Shown: piece by piece, positions 16,697 through 25,082 of the stretch | Layout of the letters: the number at the start of each line of letters is the position of its first letter | Position numbering within the stretch: the stretch's first letter is position 1 | Assembly: GCF_016908935.1 (NCBI RefSeq) | Contig: NZ_JAFBEV010000018.1 | Span: 1 to 60,420, forward strand | DNA from: Sporolactobacillus spathodeae | GTDB lineage: Bacteria > Bacillota > Bacilli > Bacillales > Sporolactobacillaceae | Reading direction: 5' to 3' | Length of the DNA: 60,420 bases | Program-made: the position numbers and the translations under genes | Notes under the pieces: model-generated | The model's database searches: none | Told to the model about the DNA's origin: nothing | Seen by the model: the letters and a program-made list of their open reading frames with translations, nothing else

Positions 16697-17689
16697 TCAG
16701 ACGTGATGATGTTCCAAGGCCATGATCGCTTGTTTGGCTGTAATCAATGCCAATTTATAGACGTCATCGGCTGAGCAGCCACGCGACAGATCGTTCACCG
16801 GCTTATTCAGGCCTTGCAGAATCGGTCCGACTGCCGTATAGCCGCCGAGGCGTTGCACCATTTTATAGCCAATATTTCCGGCATCGATATTTGGAAAAAT
16901 AAAGACATTGGCCTTGCCGGCGACGGGTGATCCCGGCGCTTTTTTATCGCCGACTGCCGGAACGTAAGCCGCGTCAAACTGCAACTCGCCGTCAACGAGC
17001 AACTCAGGATGTTCCGCTTTGACAATCGCGAGCGCGTGCGTAATTTTATCGACTTCCGGCCCTCTGGCTGATCCTTTCGTCGAAAAACTGAGCATGGCAA
17101 TACACGGATCAATGCCAAATGAACGCGCCGTTTCTGCAGATTCAACCGTAATCTCAGCAAGGGTTTCGCTATCCGGCGAAATGTTGATCCCGCAGTCCGC
17201 GAAAACAAGCTCTTCGTTTCCCTTGACGAGAATGAACGCGCCGGATATACGCTTCTTTCCCGGTTGCGCTTTGATGATCTGCAGTGCCGGTCGAACCGTA
17301 TCCGCTGTCGAATGCGCCGCGCCGCTAACCAGGCCGTCGGCTTCGTGCATATAAACCAGCATCGTCCCAAAATAGCATGGATCGTTCAGCCATTCCGCCG
17401 CCTGTTTGGCATCGGTCTTTCCCTTGCGCCGCTCAACCAATGCCTGAATCAGCTTCGGCATTTCCGGTTCATTCTGCGGGTCGCGCAATTTCAAAAGATC
17501 CTTATCTGCTAGGGCGCGAATTTCAGCGTCCATCGCTGTCTTGCTGCCGATCAAAACTGGAACAATCAATTCTTCTTCAGCCAGTTTCTTAACCGCGCAG
17601 ATAATCCGCTCATCGTCACACTCCGGAAAAACAATGGATGGTTTCTGAGCCTTGACTTCTTCCTTCAATTTACTAAACAAATCTGCCAT
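16697..17689 (-). CDS. pta: Phosphate acetyltransferase
   Basis: With ATG 17689 the protein has 330 aa, the normal length of the short Pta class. GGGAGG lies 11 bp before this ATG; an in-frame ATG at 17728 would add 13 residues without support. Family motifs include IVFPECDDERI, DGLVSGAAHSTADTVRPALQ and FIFPNIDAGNIGYKMVQRLGG. Pta interconverts acetyl-CoA and acetyl phosphate in overflow and fermentative metabolism. It is divergent from hemQ, the same pairing as in Bacillus. Confidence 0.95.
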   Translation of the reverse strand: MADLFSKLKEEVKAQKPSIVFPECDDERIICAVKKLAEEELIVPVLIGSKTAMDAEIRALADKDLLKLRDPQNEPEMPKLIQALVERRKGKTDAKQAAEWLNDPCYFGTMLVYMHEADGLVSGAAHSTADTVRPALQIIKAQPGKKRISGAFILVKGNEELVFADCGINISPDSETLAEITVESAETARSFGIDPCIAMLSFSTKGSARGPEVDKITHALAIVKAEHPELLVDGELQFDAAYVPAVGDKKAPGSPVAGKANVFIFPNIDAGNIGYKMVQRLGGYTAVGPILQGLNKPVNDLSRGCSADDVYKLALITAKQAIMALEHHHV

Positions 17690-17899
17690 TTTCTTAAAAG
17701 CCTCCCATAGAATTATTTTGCCGGGCAACGTTGTCTTTATCTCACGTGTCCTAAAAAAACATCCGCATCATAATACTTATGTCTAGTATAAACCAATTTG
17801 ATGATCAGAGCTGAACAATATTACAGGCGTTACGCGTCGAATCCTGTATTAAAGATATGTTATAGTTAGGAGGTGAGTGAGACAAAAGGAGTGAATCGA

Positions 17900-18646
17900 A
17901 TGGCAGAAGCAGCGGAAACACTGGATGGGTGGTATTGTCTTCACGATTTCCGTACCATTAATTGGACTGAGTGGAAAGCATTTTCATCCGCTGAAAAACA
18001 GGAGGCAATCGCCGAACTGAATCAACTTTTTTCGGATTGGGATCTGAATCATCAGGTTCATGAGGGGAGCTACGGCATCTATTCGATTCTCGGACAGAAA
18101 GCCGATTTTGCTTTTATGCTCCTTCGTCCGACGATGGAAGAATTGTCTACTATTGAAACACAGTTTAATAAATCGAAATTTGCTGAAATCACGGAACCTG
18201 CCTATTCGTTTGTTTCTGTGGTCGAATTAAGCAATTATCTCGGATCCAAAAATGGTGATCCGTATGCGCATCCGCTCGTTCAAAAAAGACTGAAACCGAC
18301 GCTTCCGGATATGGGCTACTTTTGCTTCTATCCGATGGATAAAAAGCGCCAGTACGGCGACAACTGGTACATGCTCCCGATGGAAGAACGCAAAAATCTG
18401 ATGCGGAGCCACGGCCAAATCGGACGCAGCTATGCGGGAACGATTACTCAGATTATCACTGGCTCCGTTGGCCTCGATGACTGGGAATGGGGCGTAACTT
18501 TGTTCGCCAATGACCCGTTGCAATTTAAAAAGATTGTTTACGAAATGCGTTTTGATGAAGCGAGCGCGCGCTTTGGCGAGTTCGGCCCGTTCTATGTCGG
18601 CCTGCATCAATCGCCGGATGCTTTCATTCAATCGCTTTCGCTTTAA
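17900..18646 (+). CDS. hemQ: Coproheme decarboxylase (HemQ/ChdC)
   Basis: A 248-aa protein of the chlorite-dismutase-like fold. It contains Tyr144 in FYPMDKKRQ, the catalytic tyrosine, and His171 in [13 protein letters not shown], the proximal heme ligand. HemQ converts coproheme to heme b, the last step of the coproporphyrin-dependent pathway of Gram-positive bacteria. ATG 17900 is chosen because AAAGGAG lies 8 bp upstream; an in-frame GTG at 17873 falls on top of another AGGAGG and would have no spacing. Its presence shows the organism makes heme, which suits the heme proteins at 37.6-39.7 kb. Confidence 0.95.
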   Translation: MAEAAETLDGWYCLHDFRTINWTEWKAFSSAEKQEAIAELNQLFSDWDLNHQVHEGSYGIYSILGQKADFAFMLLRPTMEELSTIETQFNKSKFAEITEPAYSFVSVVELSNYLGSKNGDPYAHPLVQKRLKPTLPDMGYFCFYPMDKKRQYGDNWYMLPMEERKNLMRSHGQIGRSYAGTITQIITGSVGLDDWEWGVTLFANDPLQFKKIVYEMRFDEASARFGEFGPFYVGLHQSPDAFIQSLSL

Positions 18647-18666
18647 TCGCGCATCGATAAACTGCG

Positions 18667-18710
18667 GATGTCTCAAAAGCCGATTTTTCGACTTTGGGAC
18701 ATCTTTTTTA
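18667..18710 (+). terminator. Terminator after hemQ
   Basis: Stem GATGTCTCAAAAG / CTTTGGGACATC with T-run, 20 bp after the stop codon. Confidence 0.85.
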
Positions 18711-18729
18711 TTTTATGCAGTTAATCTGT

Positions 18730-18815
18730 TCTAAATGTACGTCTGGGGCTTGTTTACCACAGCCAGGGCTGGACCTCCTCCGACAAAGCGTCTGCAATGT
18801 CGCTGCAAATTTTCC
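18730..18815 (+). repeat. R element copy R11 (strongly decayed)
   Basis: GGGGCTTGTTTACCACAGCC then CTCCTCCGACAAAG and CGTCTGCAATGTCGCTGCAA retain the order of the R core, with many substitutions. The rest of the gap to 18978 shows nothing clear. Confidence 0.5.
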
Positions 18816-18978
18816 AATTCGCTTCCCCTAAAAAAGTAAAATCCTGTAGCTCGCTTAACCATTTATAATTGTCCCGTTTACCGGGTAGTTTAAGGATGAA
18901 GGGTAATCAAACCGGCTTTTTTTGAGATTCTCCCTCCGCGCGATGGGAATAAAGCAGCCGCCAAAAGGAGCGAAACAA

Positions 18979-20184
18979 ATGGAATTTTATCATGGAACCC
19001 CATACTGGCCGACAATGGAGAGCCAGCCGTCATCTACTCTTCAGTCCCGTCTTCCCGCCTCCCACTATGATGTGCTGATTGTTGGCACGGGCATGTCCGG
19101 GTCGTTATGCGCTCTGACGCTCGCACGCAGCGGTCTGCATCCGGTCATGCTGGATGAACGGGCGCTCGGTACCGGGAGCTCCTCTGCCAATACTGGACTT
19201 CTGCAATATTCGAATGACGTCATGCTTTGCGATCTCATCCAGCAGATTGGCGAAAAACCAGCCGTACGTTTCTATCGTCTTTGTCTCGAAGCTATCAATG
19301 AGTTGGAACAAACGGCGCAGTCATTGAATGGTTCCTGTGATTTTTTTCGGAGGAAAAGCTTCTATTATGCAAGCGCCTTGACTCACGTGGCAAAATTGAA
19401 AAAAGAATATGCCACTCTGCTTACGCACGGTTTCCCTGTCCGTTTTCTGAATCCGGCACAAATTGAGTCTGCCTATGGTTTTTCAAAGCATGGCGCCATG
19501 CTGACCACGGGTGATGCTGAAGTCAATCCGTTGAAATTCTGTCGAACCATTCATGAAACTTTGCTTGAGCATCACGAGGCAGACATTCTTGGCCAAACAT
19601 CACTGCTAGATATTCACGAGGATGAAGACGGTGTCTCCGTGCAAACAACGGCCGGCAGTTTTAGAACGTCGGCGATCATCTTTGCCACTGGTTACGCGCC
19701 ACCGCCTTTTTTAAATGAGAACAGAGCATTGATCAATCGAACATACGCGATCGCCACAGCCCCCGTCGCTAACCTTGACCGCTATTGGCCGGAGCAGGCT
19801 TTAATCTGGGAAACACGGCGCCCTTATCTTTATCTGCGTACGACCGTCGATCAGCGGATTATCGCTGGCGGTTTGGATGAGAAAAAAAATGAGTTGCCGG
19901 ATCAACAAACGATTGACACTCATGCCGTGCGCCTGAAAAAAGAGATTGAAAAGTTGTTCCCCAACCTGCCTATCACTGTCGACTATGCATGGGGTGCTCT
20001 GTTCGGCGAATCCAACGATAATCTCCCTTATATAGGCCGTCACCCGAAGCGAAAACACCTGTATTATCTGCTTGGTTATGGCGGAAACGGAACCGTGTAC
20101 AGCATGCTTGGCTCGATCATTTTGCGGGATTTGCTGCTTAAAGGAAATAGCCCGGATGCCGATTTGTTCCGACTCGATCGTTAG
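18979..20184 (+). CDS. FAD-dependent oxidoreductase, DAO (glycine/D-amino acid oxidase) family
   Basis: A 401-aa flavoprotein. VLIVGTGMSGSLCAL (about 32-46) is the dinucleotide-binding loop, followed by an acidic end (LDERALGTGSSSANTGLL) and a C-terminal YLLGYGGNGTVYSMLGS flavin-contact region, as in DAO-family oxidases. The long central part is the substrate domain. ATG 18979 has AAAAGGAG 8 bp before it; an in-frame start at 18922 lacks one. Substrate unknown; an amine or amino acid is likely. No neighbour indicates a pathway. Confidence 0.85.
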   Translation: MEFYHGTPYWPTMESQPSSTLQSRLPASHYDVLIVGTGMSGSLCALTLARSGLHPVMLDERALGTGSSSANTGLLQYSNDVMLCDLIQQIGEKPAVRFYRLCLEAINELEQTAQSLNGSCDFFRRKSFYYASALTHVAKLKKEYATLLTHGFPVRFLNPAQIESAYGFSKHGAMLTTGDAEVNPLKFCRTIHETLLEHHEADILGQTSLLDIHEDEDGVSVQTTAGSFRTSAIIFATGYAPPPFLNENRALINRTYAIATAPVANLDRYWPEQALIWETRRPYLYLRTTVDQRIIAGGLDEKKNELPDQQTIDTHAVRLKKEIEKLFPNLPITVDYAWGALFGESNDNLPYIGRHPKRKHLYYLLGYGGNGTVYSMLGSIILRDLLLKGNSPDADLFRLDR

Positions 20185-20202
20185 TCGAAGCTCGTTTGAA
20201 CG

Positions 20203-20806
20203 GGTTTGGCCTAACTTTCGCGGACTCCTGAAATTCGATGCGACTTTTGTTGATTTAGGTGCGACTATTTCAGGATTCGGTGCGACTTTTGCTAGATTTG
20301 GTGCAGCTCTCAAAATTCGGTGCGACTTTCCTTGATTTAGGAGCGACTATTTCAAGATTCGGTGCAACTTTTGCTCGATTTGGTGCAACTCTCAAAATCC
20401 GGTGCGACTTTTCTTGATTTAGGAGCGACTATTTCAAGATTAGGTGCAACTTTTGCTCGATTTGGTGCGACTCTCAAAATCCGGTGCGACTTTCCTTGAT
20501 TTAGGAGCGACTATTTCAGGATTCGGTCTAACTTTCTCGGTTCGGTCTAACTTTTCCCCGATTCGGTCTAACTTTTCCTTGCTTCGGCCTAACTTTTTCA
20601 CGGTTCGGTCTAACTTTTCCCCGATTCGGTCTAACTTTCTCGGTTCGGTCTAACTTTTCCCCGATTCGGTCTAACTTTCTCGAGGTTCGGCCTTACTTTT
20701 CGCAGGTTCGGCCTAACTCTCACGGTTCGGCCTAACTTTCTCAAGGTTCGGTCTAACTTTCTCGAGGTTCGGCCTTACTTTTCGCAGGTTCGGCCTAACA
20801 TTCACG
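20203..20806 (+). repeat. Tandem array with two subfamilies and an 82-bp higher-order unit (array A3)
   Basis: The first part (20230-20520) has GGTGCGACT/GGAGCGACT units as in array A1; four steps of 21+21+21+19 bp form an 82-bp super-unit, visible as GGTGCGAC at about 20319, 20401 and 20483. From 20524 units switch to GGTCTAACTTT/GGCCTAACTTT, spaced 19-21 bp. Both subfamilies share the ttcGGt...ACTTTt skeleton. No gene is supported inside. Confidence 0.9.
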
Positions 20807-21306
20807 GTAACGCATTAAAGGGACGGATTGACTACCGCAACGACCTTGACACTGAAAACGCGTGTTGGAAAACTCAATCTGAACGTTCCGCGACTGCGGA
20901 ACGACCATTTTTCAACGGATCTTTTTTAATGCTATCAACGTAGTGAACTAGCACTTGACCTGGCCCTTGTGGAAATGGTTATAAACGGTTGATCCAAGCG
21001 CCACATCTGAGCTCTTTCCAATGCTTTTCGATCGTTGGCTTCCACTTTGAGCAATTTCAGCTTGGTTTTGAACCTTTCCCACTAGTTTCGAGCGCTCGCT
21101 TTTGTTTCGAGTACTTACCCAACTTTTGCGTGCTTTCTGTCTGGTTTCAGACGCTAAATTTCACTTCAAACGCTTCGGTTGATTTTTTAGCATCCGCCAA
21201 ATATAGATTATTTCATCTCTTGTCATCTTTTCCGATCCGTGGCATAGGTTTAGTGTATCGAACGCTTATGGCTGATTTTGTTGTGGAAAAGGGAGGCGGC
21301 TCATTC
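20807..21306. other. Gap before cwlJ: hairpin and decayed tandem repeat
   Basis: GTTCCGC-gact-GCGGAAC forms a perfect hairpin near 20884-20901, followed by a T-rich stretch that might end read-through. From about 21015 to 21190 there is a weak ~20-bp periodicity of the form TTTCGAGYGCT..., perhaps a decayed array. The reading frame running into cwlJ from 20989 is not used as coding. I could not identify a convincing promoter for cwlJ. Confidence 0.4.
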
Positions 21307-21729
21307 ATGCCAGCCGTGCAATTTACAAACAGTGACGTGTCGCTATTAGCTCGATTGATGCGTGCTGAAGCTGAAGGTGACGGGCAGCTCGGCATGCTGC
21401 TTGTCGGAAACGTCGGCGTCAATCGTGTGCTTGGAAACTGTCTCGATTTTGATAATATCCGCTCGATCTCACAAATGGTTTTTCAGAGTCCGGGGGGCTT
21501 TGAAGCCACGCAGAAGGGCTATTTCTACCAGGCCGCGCGTTCGCAGGATAAGCGGTTGGCCCGGCGTGCACTTAGTGGTGAACGCTTTAATCCGGCAACC
21601 AATGCGCTCTGGTTCTTTCAGCCGTCCGGCGCCTGTCCCGCCCAGTGGTTCAATCAGTGGAATTCGGGGCGTTTTAAAGCGCATTGTTTCTTTCAACCGA
21701 CTCCGGCGAATTGTCCAAATGTTTTTTAA
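21307..21729 (+). CDS. cwlJ: Spore cortex-lytic cell wall hydrolase CwlJ
   Basis: A 140-aa protein consisting only of a SleB/CwlJ hydrolase domain: LLARLMRAEAEGDGQLGMLLVGNVGVNRV with the catalytic Glu of RAEAEG, and WFFQPSGACPAQWFNQ near the end. Bacillus CwlJ is the same length and closely similar. ATG 21307 has AGGGAGG 10 bp upstream. CwlJ sits in the spore coat and degrades cortex peptidoglycan during germination. gerQ, needed for CwlJ localisation in Bacillus, follows 63 bp downstream as in Bacillus. Confidence 0.93.
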   Translation: MPAVQFTNSDVSLLARLMRAEAEGDGQLGMLLVGNVGVNRVLGNCLDFDNIRSISQMVFQSPGGFEATQKGYFYQAARSQDKRLARRALSGERFNPATNALWFFQPSGACPAQWFNQWNSGRFKAHCFFQPTPANCPNVF

Positions 21730-21792
21730 ACACTGCGCCTTATCAGATATTTTTTCTGTTTGCCTGGAAAATAAAATCAAGGAGTGATTTTT

Positions 21793-22365
21793 GTGAGTAT
21801 GCAGAATCCACCGGAAAACTGGCCGTACGGTGCTACATTTTCCGGCGACCAAGCGGAACAAGCACGCCAGATGCAAACACCGGCAACAAGTGCTTCAGCG
21901 CCGTTTCAAAGTCAATTCGCGCAGCCTATCGGCAGTGGTGCAGCGCCGGCCCAGCCTCTCCCTTATATATTTCCATCCTATTCAACCACACCGCCAGCGA
22001 CTGCCCCGACTCCAGCTGCTCAAATGCCAGGCCAAATACCCGCCCAAATGCCGGTTCAAATGCCGGTTCAAATGCCATCACCTGTAGCCCCCCCGCTGCC
22101 GCTTGTTGAACAATCTTATATGGAAAATATTCTGCGACTGAATCTCGGCAAAACAGCGTCTGTCTATTGCACTTTTGAGGGAAATACAGAGTGGAATGCT
22201 AAGGTGTTCACTGGATCAGTTGAAGCAGCCGGACGCGACCACGTGATCATCAAGGACTCCGGATCAGAGACACGTTTTCTGATTCCAATGATCTTCGTTA
22301 ACTACATTACTTTTACCGGACCGATGGAATACAGTTATCCTTTCGCACCACCAACACAGCGATAA
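21793..22365 (+). CDS. gerQ: Spore coat protein GerQ
   Basis: A 190-aa protein. The C-terminal half (LPLVEQSYMENILRLNLGK onward, about 108-190) is the conserved GerQ domain. The N-terminal half is Pro/Gln/Met/Ala-rich, with tandem QMPVQMPVQMP-type hexads encoded by direct DNA repeats near 22025-22080. GerQ anchors CwlJ and is cross-linked into the coat. GTG 21793 has AAGGAG 8 bp upstream and is preferred over a GTG at 21784 that lies within that site and over ATG 21799. Co-transcribed with cwlJ. Confidence 0.92.
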   Translation: MSMQNPPENWPYGATFSGDQAEQARQMQTPATSASAPFQSQFAQPIGSGAAPAQPLPYIFPSYSTTPPATAPTPAAQMPGQIPAQMPVQMPVQMPSPVAPPLPLVEQSYMENILRLNLGKTASVYCTFEGNTEWNAKVFTGSVEAAGRDHVIIKDSGSETRFLIPMIFVNYITFTGPMEYSYPFAPPTQR

Positions 22366-22455
22366 GCCTGCATTCCTTTTTATCCAGGTATACTCAACAC
22401 CCCCTCCGTCAATTAGCGAGGGGGTGTGTGTGTTGTGGCAATCTTCGCCTCGTCT

Positions 22456-22830
22456 TCAACTCTTGACGACGGCGGCAATGACACATGCCCAGGCGGCCAG
22501 AAAAGCGACACCACCAAAGGGGGTAATCGCGCCAAGCCAGTTTATCCGGGTGATGCTAAGCACGTATAAACTACCTGAAAACAGAACTACTCCTGCGATC
22601 AGCAACATCGCAGCGGTTTGCAGGAGCCCAGTCTGCGCGCGGCACACGGTCAAGGCAAGCAAACCAATTAGCATCAGGCCAAGGCTGTGGAACATCTGAT
22701 ACTGCACGCCTGTCTGATAAATGGTCAGATAATGTTCACCGATACGCTCTTTCAGCACATGTGCGCCAAACGCGCCCAGTGCCACTGATAAGAATGCAAG
22801 TGCGGCGCCAATCACAATAAAATTTTTCAT
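22456..22830 (-). CDS. DUF423 family membrane protein (YwdK-like)
   Basis: A 124-aa protein with four membrane helices. It carries the family pattern ALGAFGAHVLKE (about 17-28) and YQMFHSLGLM. This small family has no assigned function. In Bacillus the homolog lies beside gerQ, as here, which supports the call. ATG 22830 is preferred to an upstream in-frame start at 22848. Convergent with gerQ; a GC-rich hairpin without a T-run (22397-22427) lies between. Confidence 0.88.
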   Translation of the reverse strand: MKNFIVIGAALAFLSVALGAFGAHVLKERIGEHYLTIYQTGVQYQMFHSLGLMLIGLLALTVCRAQTGLLQTAAMLLIAGVVLFSGSLYVLSITRINWLGAITPFGGVAFLAAWACVIAAVVKS

Positions 22831-23110
22831 AGACACGCCTTCTCTCAATCATGAGATTTGTTGATTCACTCCATGCTACCGCTTACGAACAATGCGGCCA
22901 GACAAAGGGAAGCCCAAACGGCTCGTGAAAAGTGATAATCCCCACTGAATGGTTAACAAAACGATAGCATTTCGGATGCACCTCGATCAATGGGCAGGTG
23001 CCCGCGTTCCTGTTCCAAGTGTACCATGATCTAGCCAGAAAACGTCGCAAAATGTTTGATACGTGTTACAAATGTTACTTACAAGATTTTCCCACCTTGC
23101 TAGAATCAAT

Positions 23111-23138
23111 TTGATTATTCATTTTGTCCACTTAATAT
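23111..23138 (+). promoter_or_regulatory. Candidate promoter of the SCIFF-like operon
   Basis: TTGATT (23111-23116), 16-bp spacer, TAATAT (23133-23138), 32 bp before the precursor start. The rest of the gap 22831-23110 shows no gene or element. Confidence 0.45.
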
Positions 23139-23169
23139 CTGTGAAAATAGCGAAAAGAGGTTTTGCAAA

Positions 23170-23319
23170 ATGAGAAGAATCATCAGCCTGAATACGCTGG
23201 ATCTGCGGGAAACAGCGAAACACGGCGGACATGGCGAATGCCAGACATCCTGCCAGTCTGCTTGCAAGACATCCTGTGGTGTTGCCAATCAAGATTGTGC
23301 AGCTCCTGCTGAACGATAA
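23170..23319 (+). CDS. SCIFF-like ranthipeptide precursor, five-cysteine variant
   Basis: A 49-residue peptide directly upstream of its radical SAM maturase. The C-terminal part reads GECQTSCQSACKTSC (residues 22-36) then GVANQDC to Cys43, which is unmistakably the SCIFF core. SCIFF peptides normally have six cysteines; here there are five (24, 28, 32, 36, 43) and the usual first one is His21. The residue after the fourth visible Cys is Gly37, where the common sequence has Thr (SCTV), the thioether acceptor as I recall from the Clostridium thermocellum peptide. RBS AAAAGAGG lies 9 bp before ATG. A terminator follows immediately. Confidence 0.88.
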   Translation: MRRIISLNTLDLRETAKHGGHGECQTSCQSACKTSCGVANQDCAAPAER

Positions 23320-23335
23320 GCATGGCAGGCCATCG

Positions 23336-23372
23336 ACCGCCCAGCTGATTCTCAGATGGGCGGTTATTTTTT
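23336..23372 (+). terminator. Terminator or attenuator between precursor and maturase genes
   Basis: Stem ACCGCCCA / TGGGCGGT with a 13-nt loop and TATTTTTT tail. Partial read-through would give more precursor than maturase transcript, a common ratio for peptide operons. No separate maturase promoter is obvious in the 74 bp that follow. Confidence 0.75.
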
Positions 23373-23446
23373 GGAATAAACGCATTTATTTTTTTTGCAA
23401 ACGGTGATCTTATCTGATTTTCCAATAAAGGAGTGCAATACCCCAA

Positions 23447-24841
23447 ATGATCCATCAATATAAATTGAACGGCTACAATATCGTCATCGACACGTACAGC
23501 GGTGCCGTTCATGTTGTCGACGATCTTGCCTACGACATGATCGCATTATTTGAAGAAAAATCCGAAGCCCAAATTCATGCGGCTATGGCGGAACAGCATC
23601 CGGAAATTTCCGAAGCGGATATTCAAGAAACCTATAATGCTATTCGCAAGCTGAAAGAAGACAAGCAGCTTTTCACCGAAGACAGTTTCAAAGATTTGTC
23701 GTTCAATTTGAAGAAACGCAAAACCTACCTCAAGGCGCTCTGCTTGAATGTCGCGCATACATGCAATCTGACCTGCGATTATTGCTTCGCGAGCCAGGGC
23801 AAATACCACGGCGAACGCGCATTGATGAGCGAAGAAGTCGGCAAGCGCGCGATCGATTTTCTGATTGAGAACAGCGGCTTTCACCGCAATCTTGATGTCG
23901 ACTTTTTCGGCGGCGAGCCGCTGATGAACTGGAAAGTCGTTAAGAAAATCGTTGCTTATGCTCGCGGCAAAGAAGCAGCATCCAAGAAAAATTTTCGTTT
24001 TACGCTGACAACAAACGGGCTGTTACTCAATGACGAAGTGATCGATTTTCTGAACAAGGAAATGCATAATGTTGTCCTCAGTCTCGATGGTCGCAAAGAA
24101 GTGCATGATCGGCTCCGGAAAACAATCAACGGGAAAGGAAGCTACGACTATATCGTGCCGAAATTCCAGAAATTCGTCCAAAAGCGTGGCGACAAGGAAT
24201 ACTATATTCGCGGTACCTACACCCACAATAATGTCGATTTCACCAATGATATTTTCCACATGGCTGACCTTGGCTTCGATCGGCTGTCGATGGAGCCGGT
24301 GATTACCGATCCAAAGGAACCGTATGCACTGACAAACGAGGACTTACCGGAAATTTACCATCAGTATGAAATTCTGGCGAAGGAAATGCTACGCCGCAAC
24401 GCTGAAGGAAATGGCTTCATTTTCTACCATTACATGCTCAATCTATCGGAAGGCCCCTGCATCCAGAAGCGAATTTCCGGCTGCGGTTCTGGCACGGAGT
24501 ATCTAGCAGTTACGCCGACGGGTGAGCTCTTCCCTTGCCATCAATTTGTCGGCGATGCCTCGAGCAGCTTGGGCAATGTTTGGGACGGTCTGAAAAACAC
24601 CGAACTGCAGGAACAGTTCAAGGAAAGCAATTGCTATTCAAAGCCGGAATGTCAGGATTGCTGGGCGAAACTGTACTGCAGCGGCGGTTGCCCGGCCAAC
24701 TCCTATCATGTGACGGGGTCGATCAACGGCAATTATCCGTTCAGCTGTGATGTGTTCCGCAAACGGATCGAATGTGCCATGATGATTAAGGTTGCGGAAT
24801 CGATGCACGAATTAGAAAAATCCGATCAAGTCGTGCAGTAA
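23447..24841 (+). CDS. Radical SAM/SPASM SCIFF maturase
   Basis: A 464-aa peptide-modifying enzyme. The N-terminus (about 1-90) is a RiPP-recognition-like domain. CNLTCDYCF (about 107-115) supplies the three Cys for the SAM [4Fe-4S] cluster. The C-terminal SPASM region has the cysteine set CGSGTEYL, LFPCHQF, CQDCWAKLYCSGGC and FSCDVF for auxiliary clusters. It forms Cys-derived thioether links in the precursor encoded 128 bp upstream. Typical of Clostridia, and notable in a Bacillus-type background. Confidence 0.92.
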   Translation: MIHQYKLNGYNIVIDTYSGAVHVVDDLAYDMIALFEEKSEAQIHAAMAEQHPEISEADIQETYNAIRKLKEDKQLFTEDSFKDLSFNLKKRKTYLKALCLNVAHTCNLTCDYCFASQGKYHGERALMSEEVGKRAIDFLIENSGFHRNLDVDFFGGEPLMNWKVVKKIVAYARGKEAASKKNFRFTLTTNGLLLNDEVIDFLNKEMHNVVLSLDGRKEVHDRLRKTINGKGSYDYIVPKFQKFVQKRGDKEYYIRGTYTHNNVDFTNDIFHMADLGFDRLSMEPVITDPKEPYALTNEDLPEIYHQYEILAKEMLRRNAEGNGFIFYHYMLNLSEGPCIQKRISGCGSGTEYLAVTPTGELFPCHQFVGDASSSLGNVWDGLKNTELQEQFKESNCYSKPECQDCWAKLYCSGGCPANSYHVTGSINGNYPFSCDVFRKRIECAMMIKVAESMHELEKSDQVVQ

Positions 24842-24860
24842 ATAGATCTTCATGATCACA

Positions 24861-24895
24861 AAATCTTCGCCGGCTATGCGGCGAAGATTTTTTTA
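24861..24895 (+). terminator. Terminator after the SCIFF maturase gene
   Basis: AAATCTTCGCCG / CGGCGAAGATTT with a short loop and seven T. Confidence 0.9.
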
Positions 24896-24911
24896 TGACC
24901 TTGTTAAAATC

Positions 24912-25060
24912 TTTATGGTCAATAGCCATGTGTTCGCTTGCCCCGGGCGCTACCCTCGAGCCTCCTTGAGCAGGCAAAAATCTGCGAGGCCCGTCTAGCA
25001 CGCTGTTCCTGCAGGTGTCTTACACATTGTCTTTTTCGGGAAAATCAACATTAAAATTTA
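24912..25060 (+). repeat. R element copy R12
   Basis: Core TTCGCTTGCCCCGGGCGC and GAGCCTCCTTGAGCAGGC, with the second subtype middle (GAGGCCCGTCTAGCACGCTG). The tail AACATTAAAATTTAACA is shared with copy R18 rather than with R1. Confidence 0.8.
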
Positions 25061-25082
25061 ACAATGCCTTTTTCAATGGCAG

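Noticed and set aside
20989-21306. N-terminal extension of CwlJ
   Set aside because: The extra 106 residues have no family similarity, whereas ATG 21307 has a ribosome binding site and gives the normal CwlJ length.
22397-22427. GC-rich hairpin ACACCCCCTC / GAGGGGGTGT between gerQ and the DUF423 gene as a terminator
   Set aside because: Strong stem, but neither strand has a T-run after it, so I do not call it a terminator.
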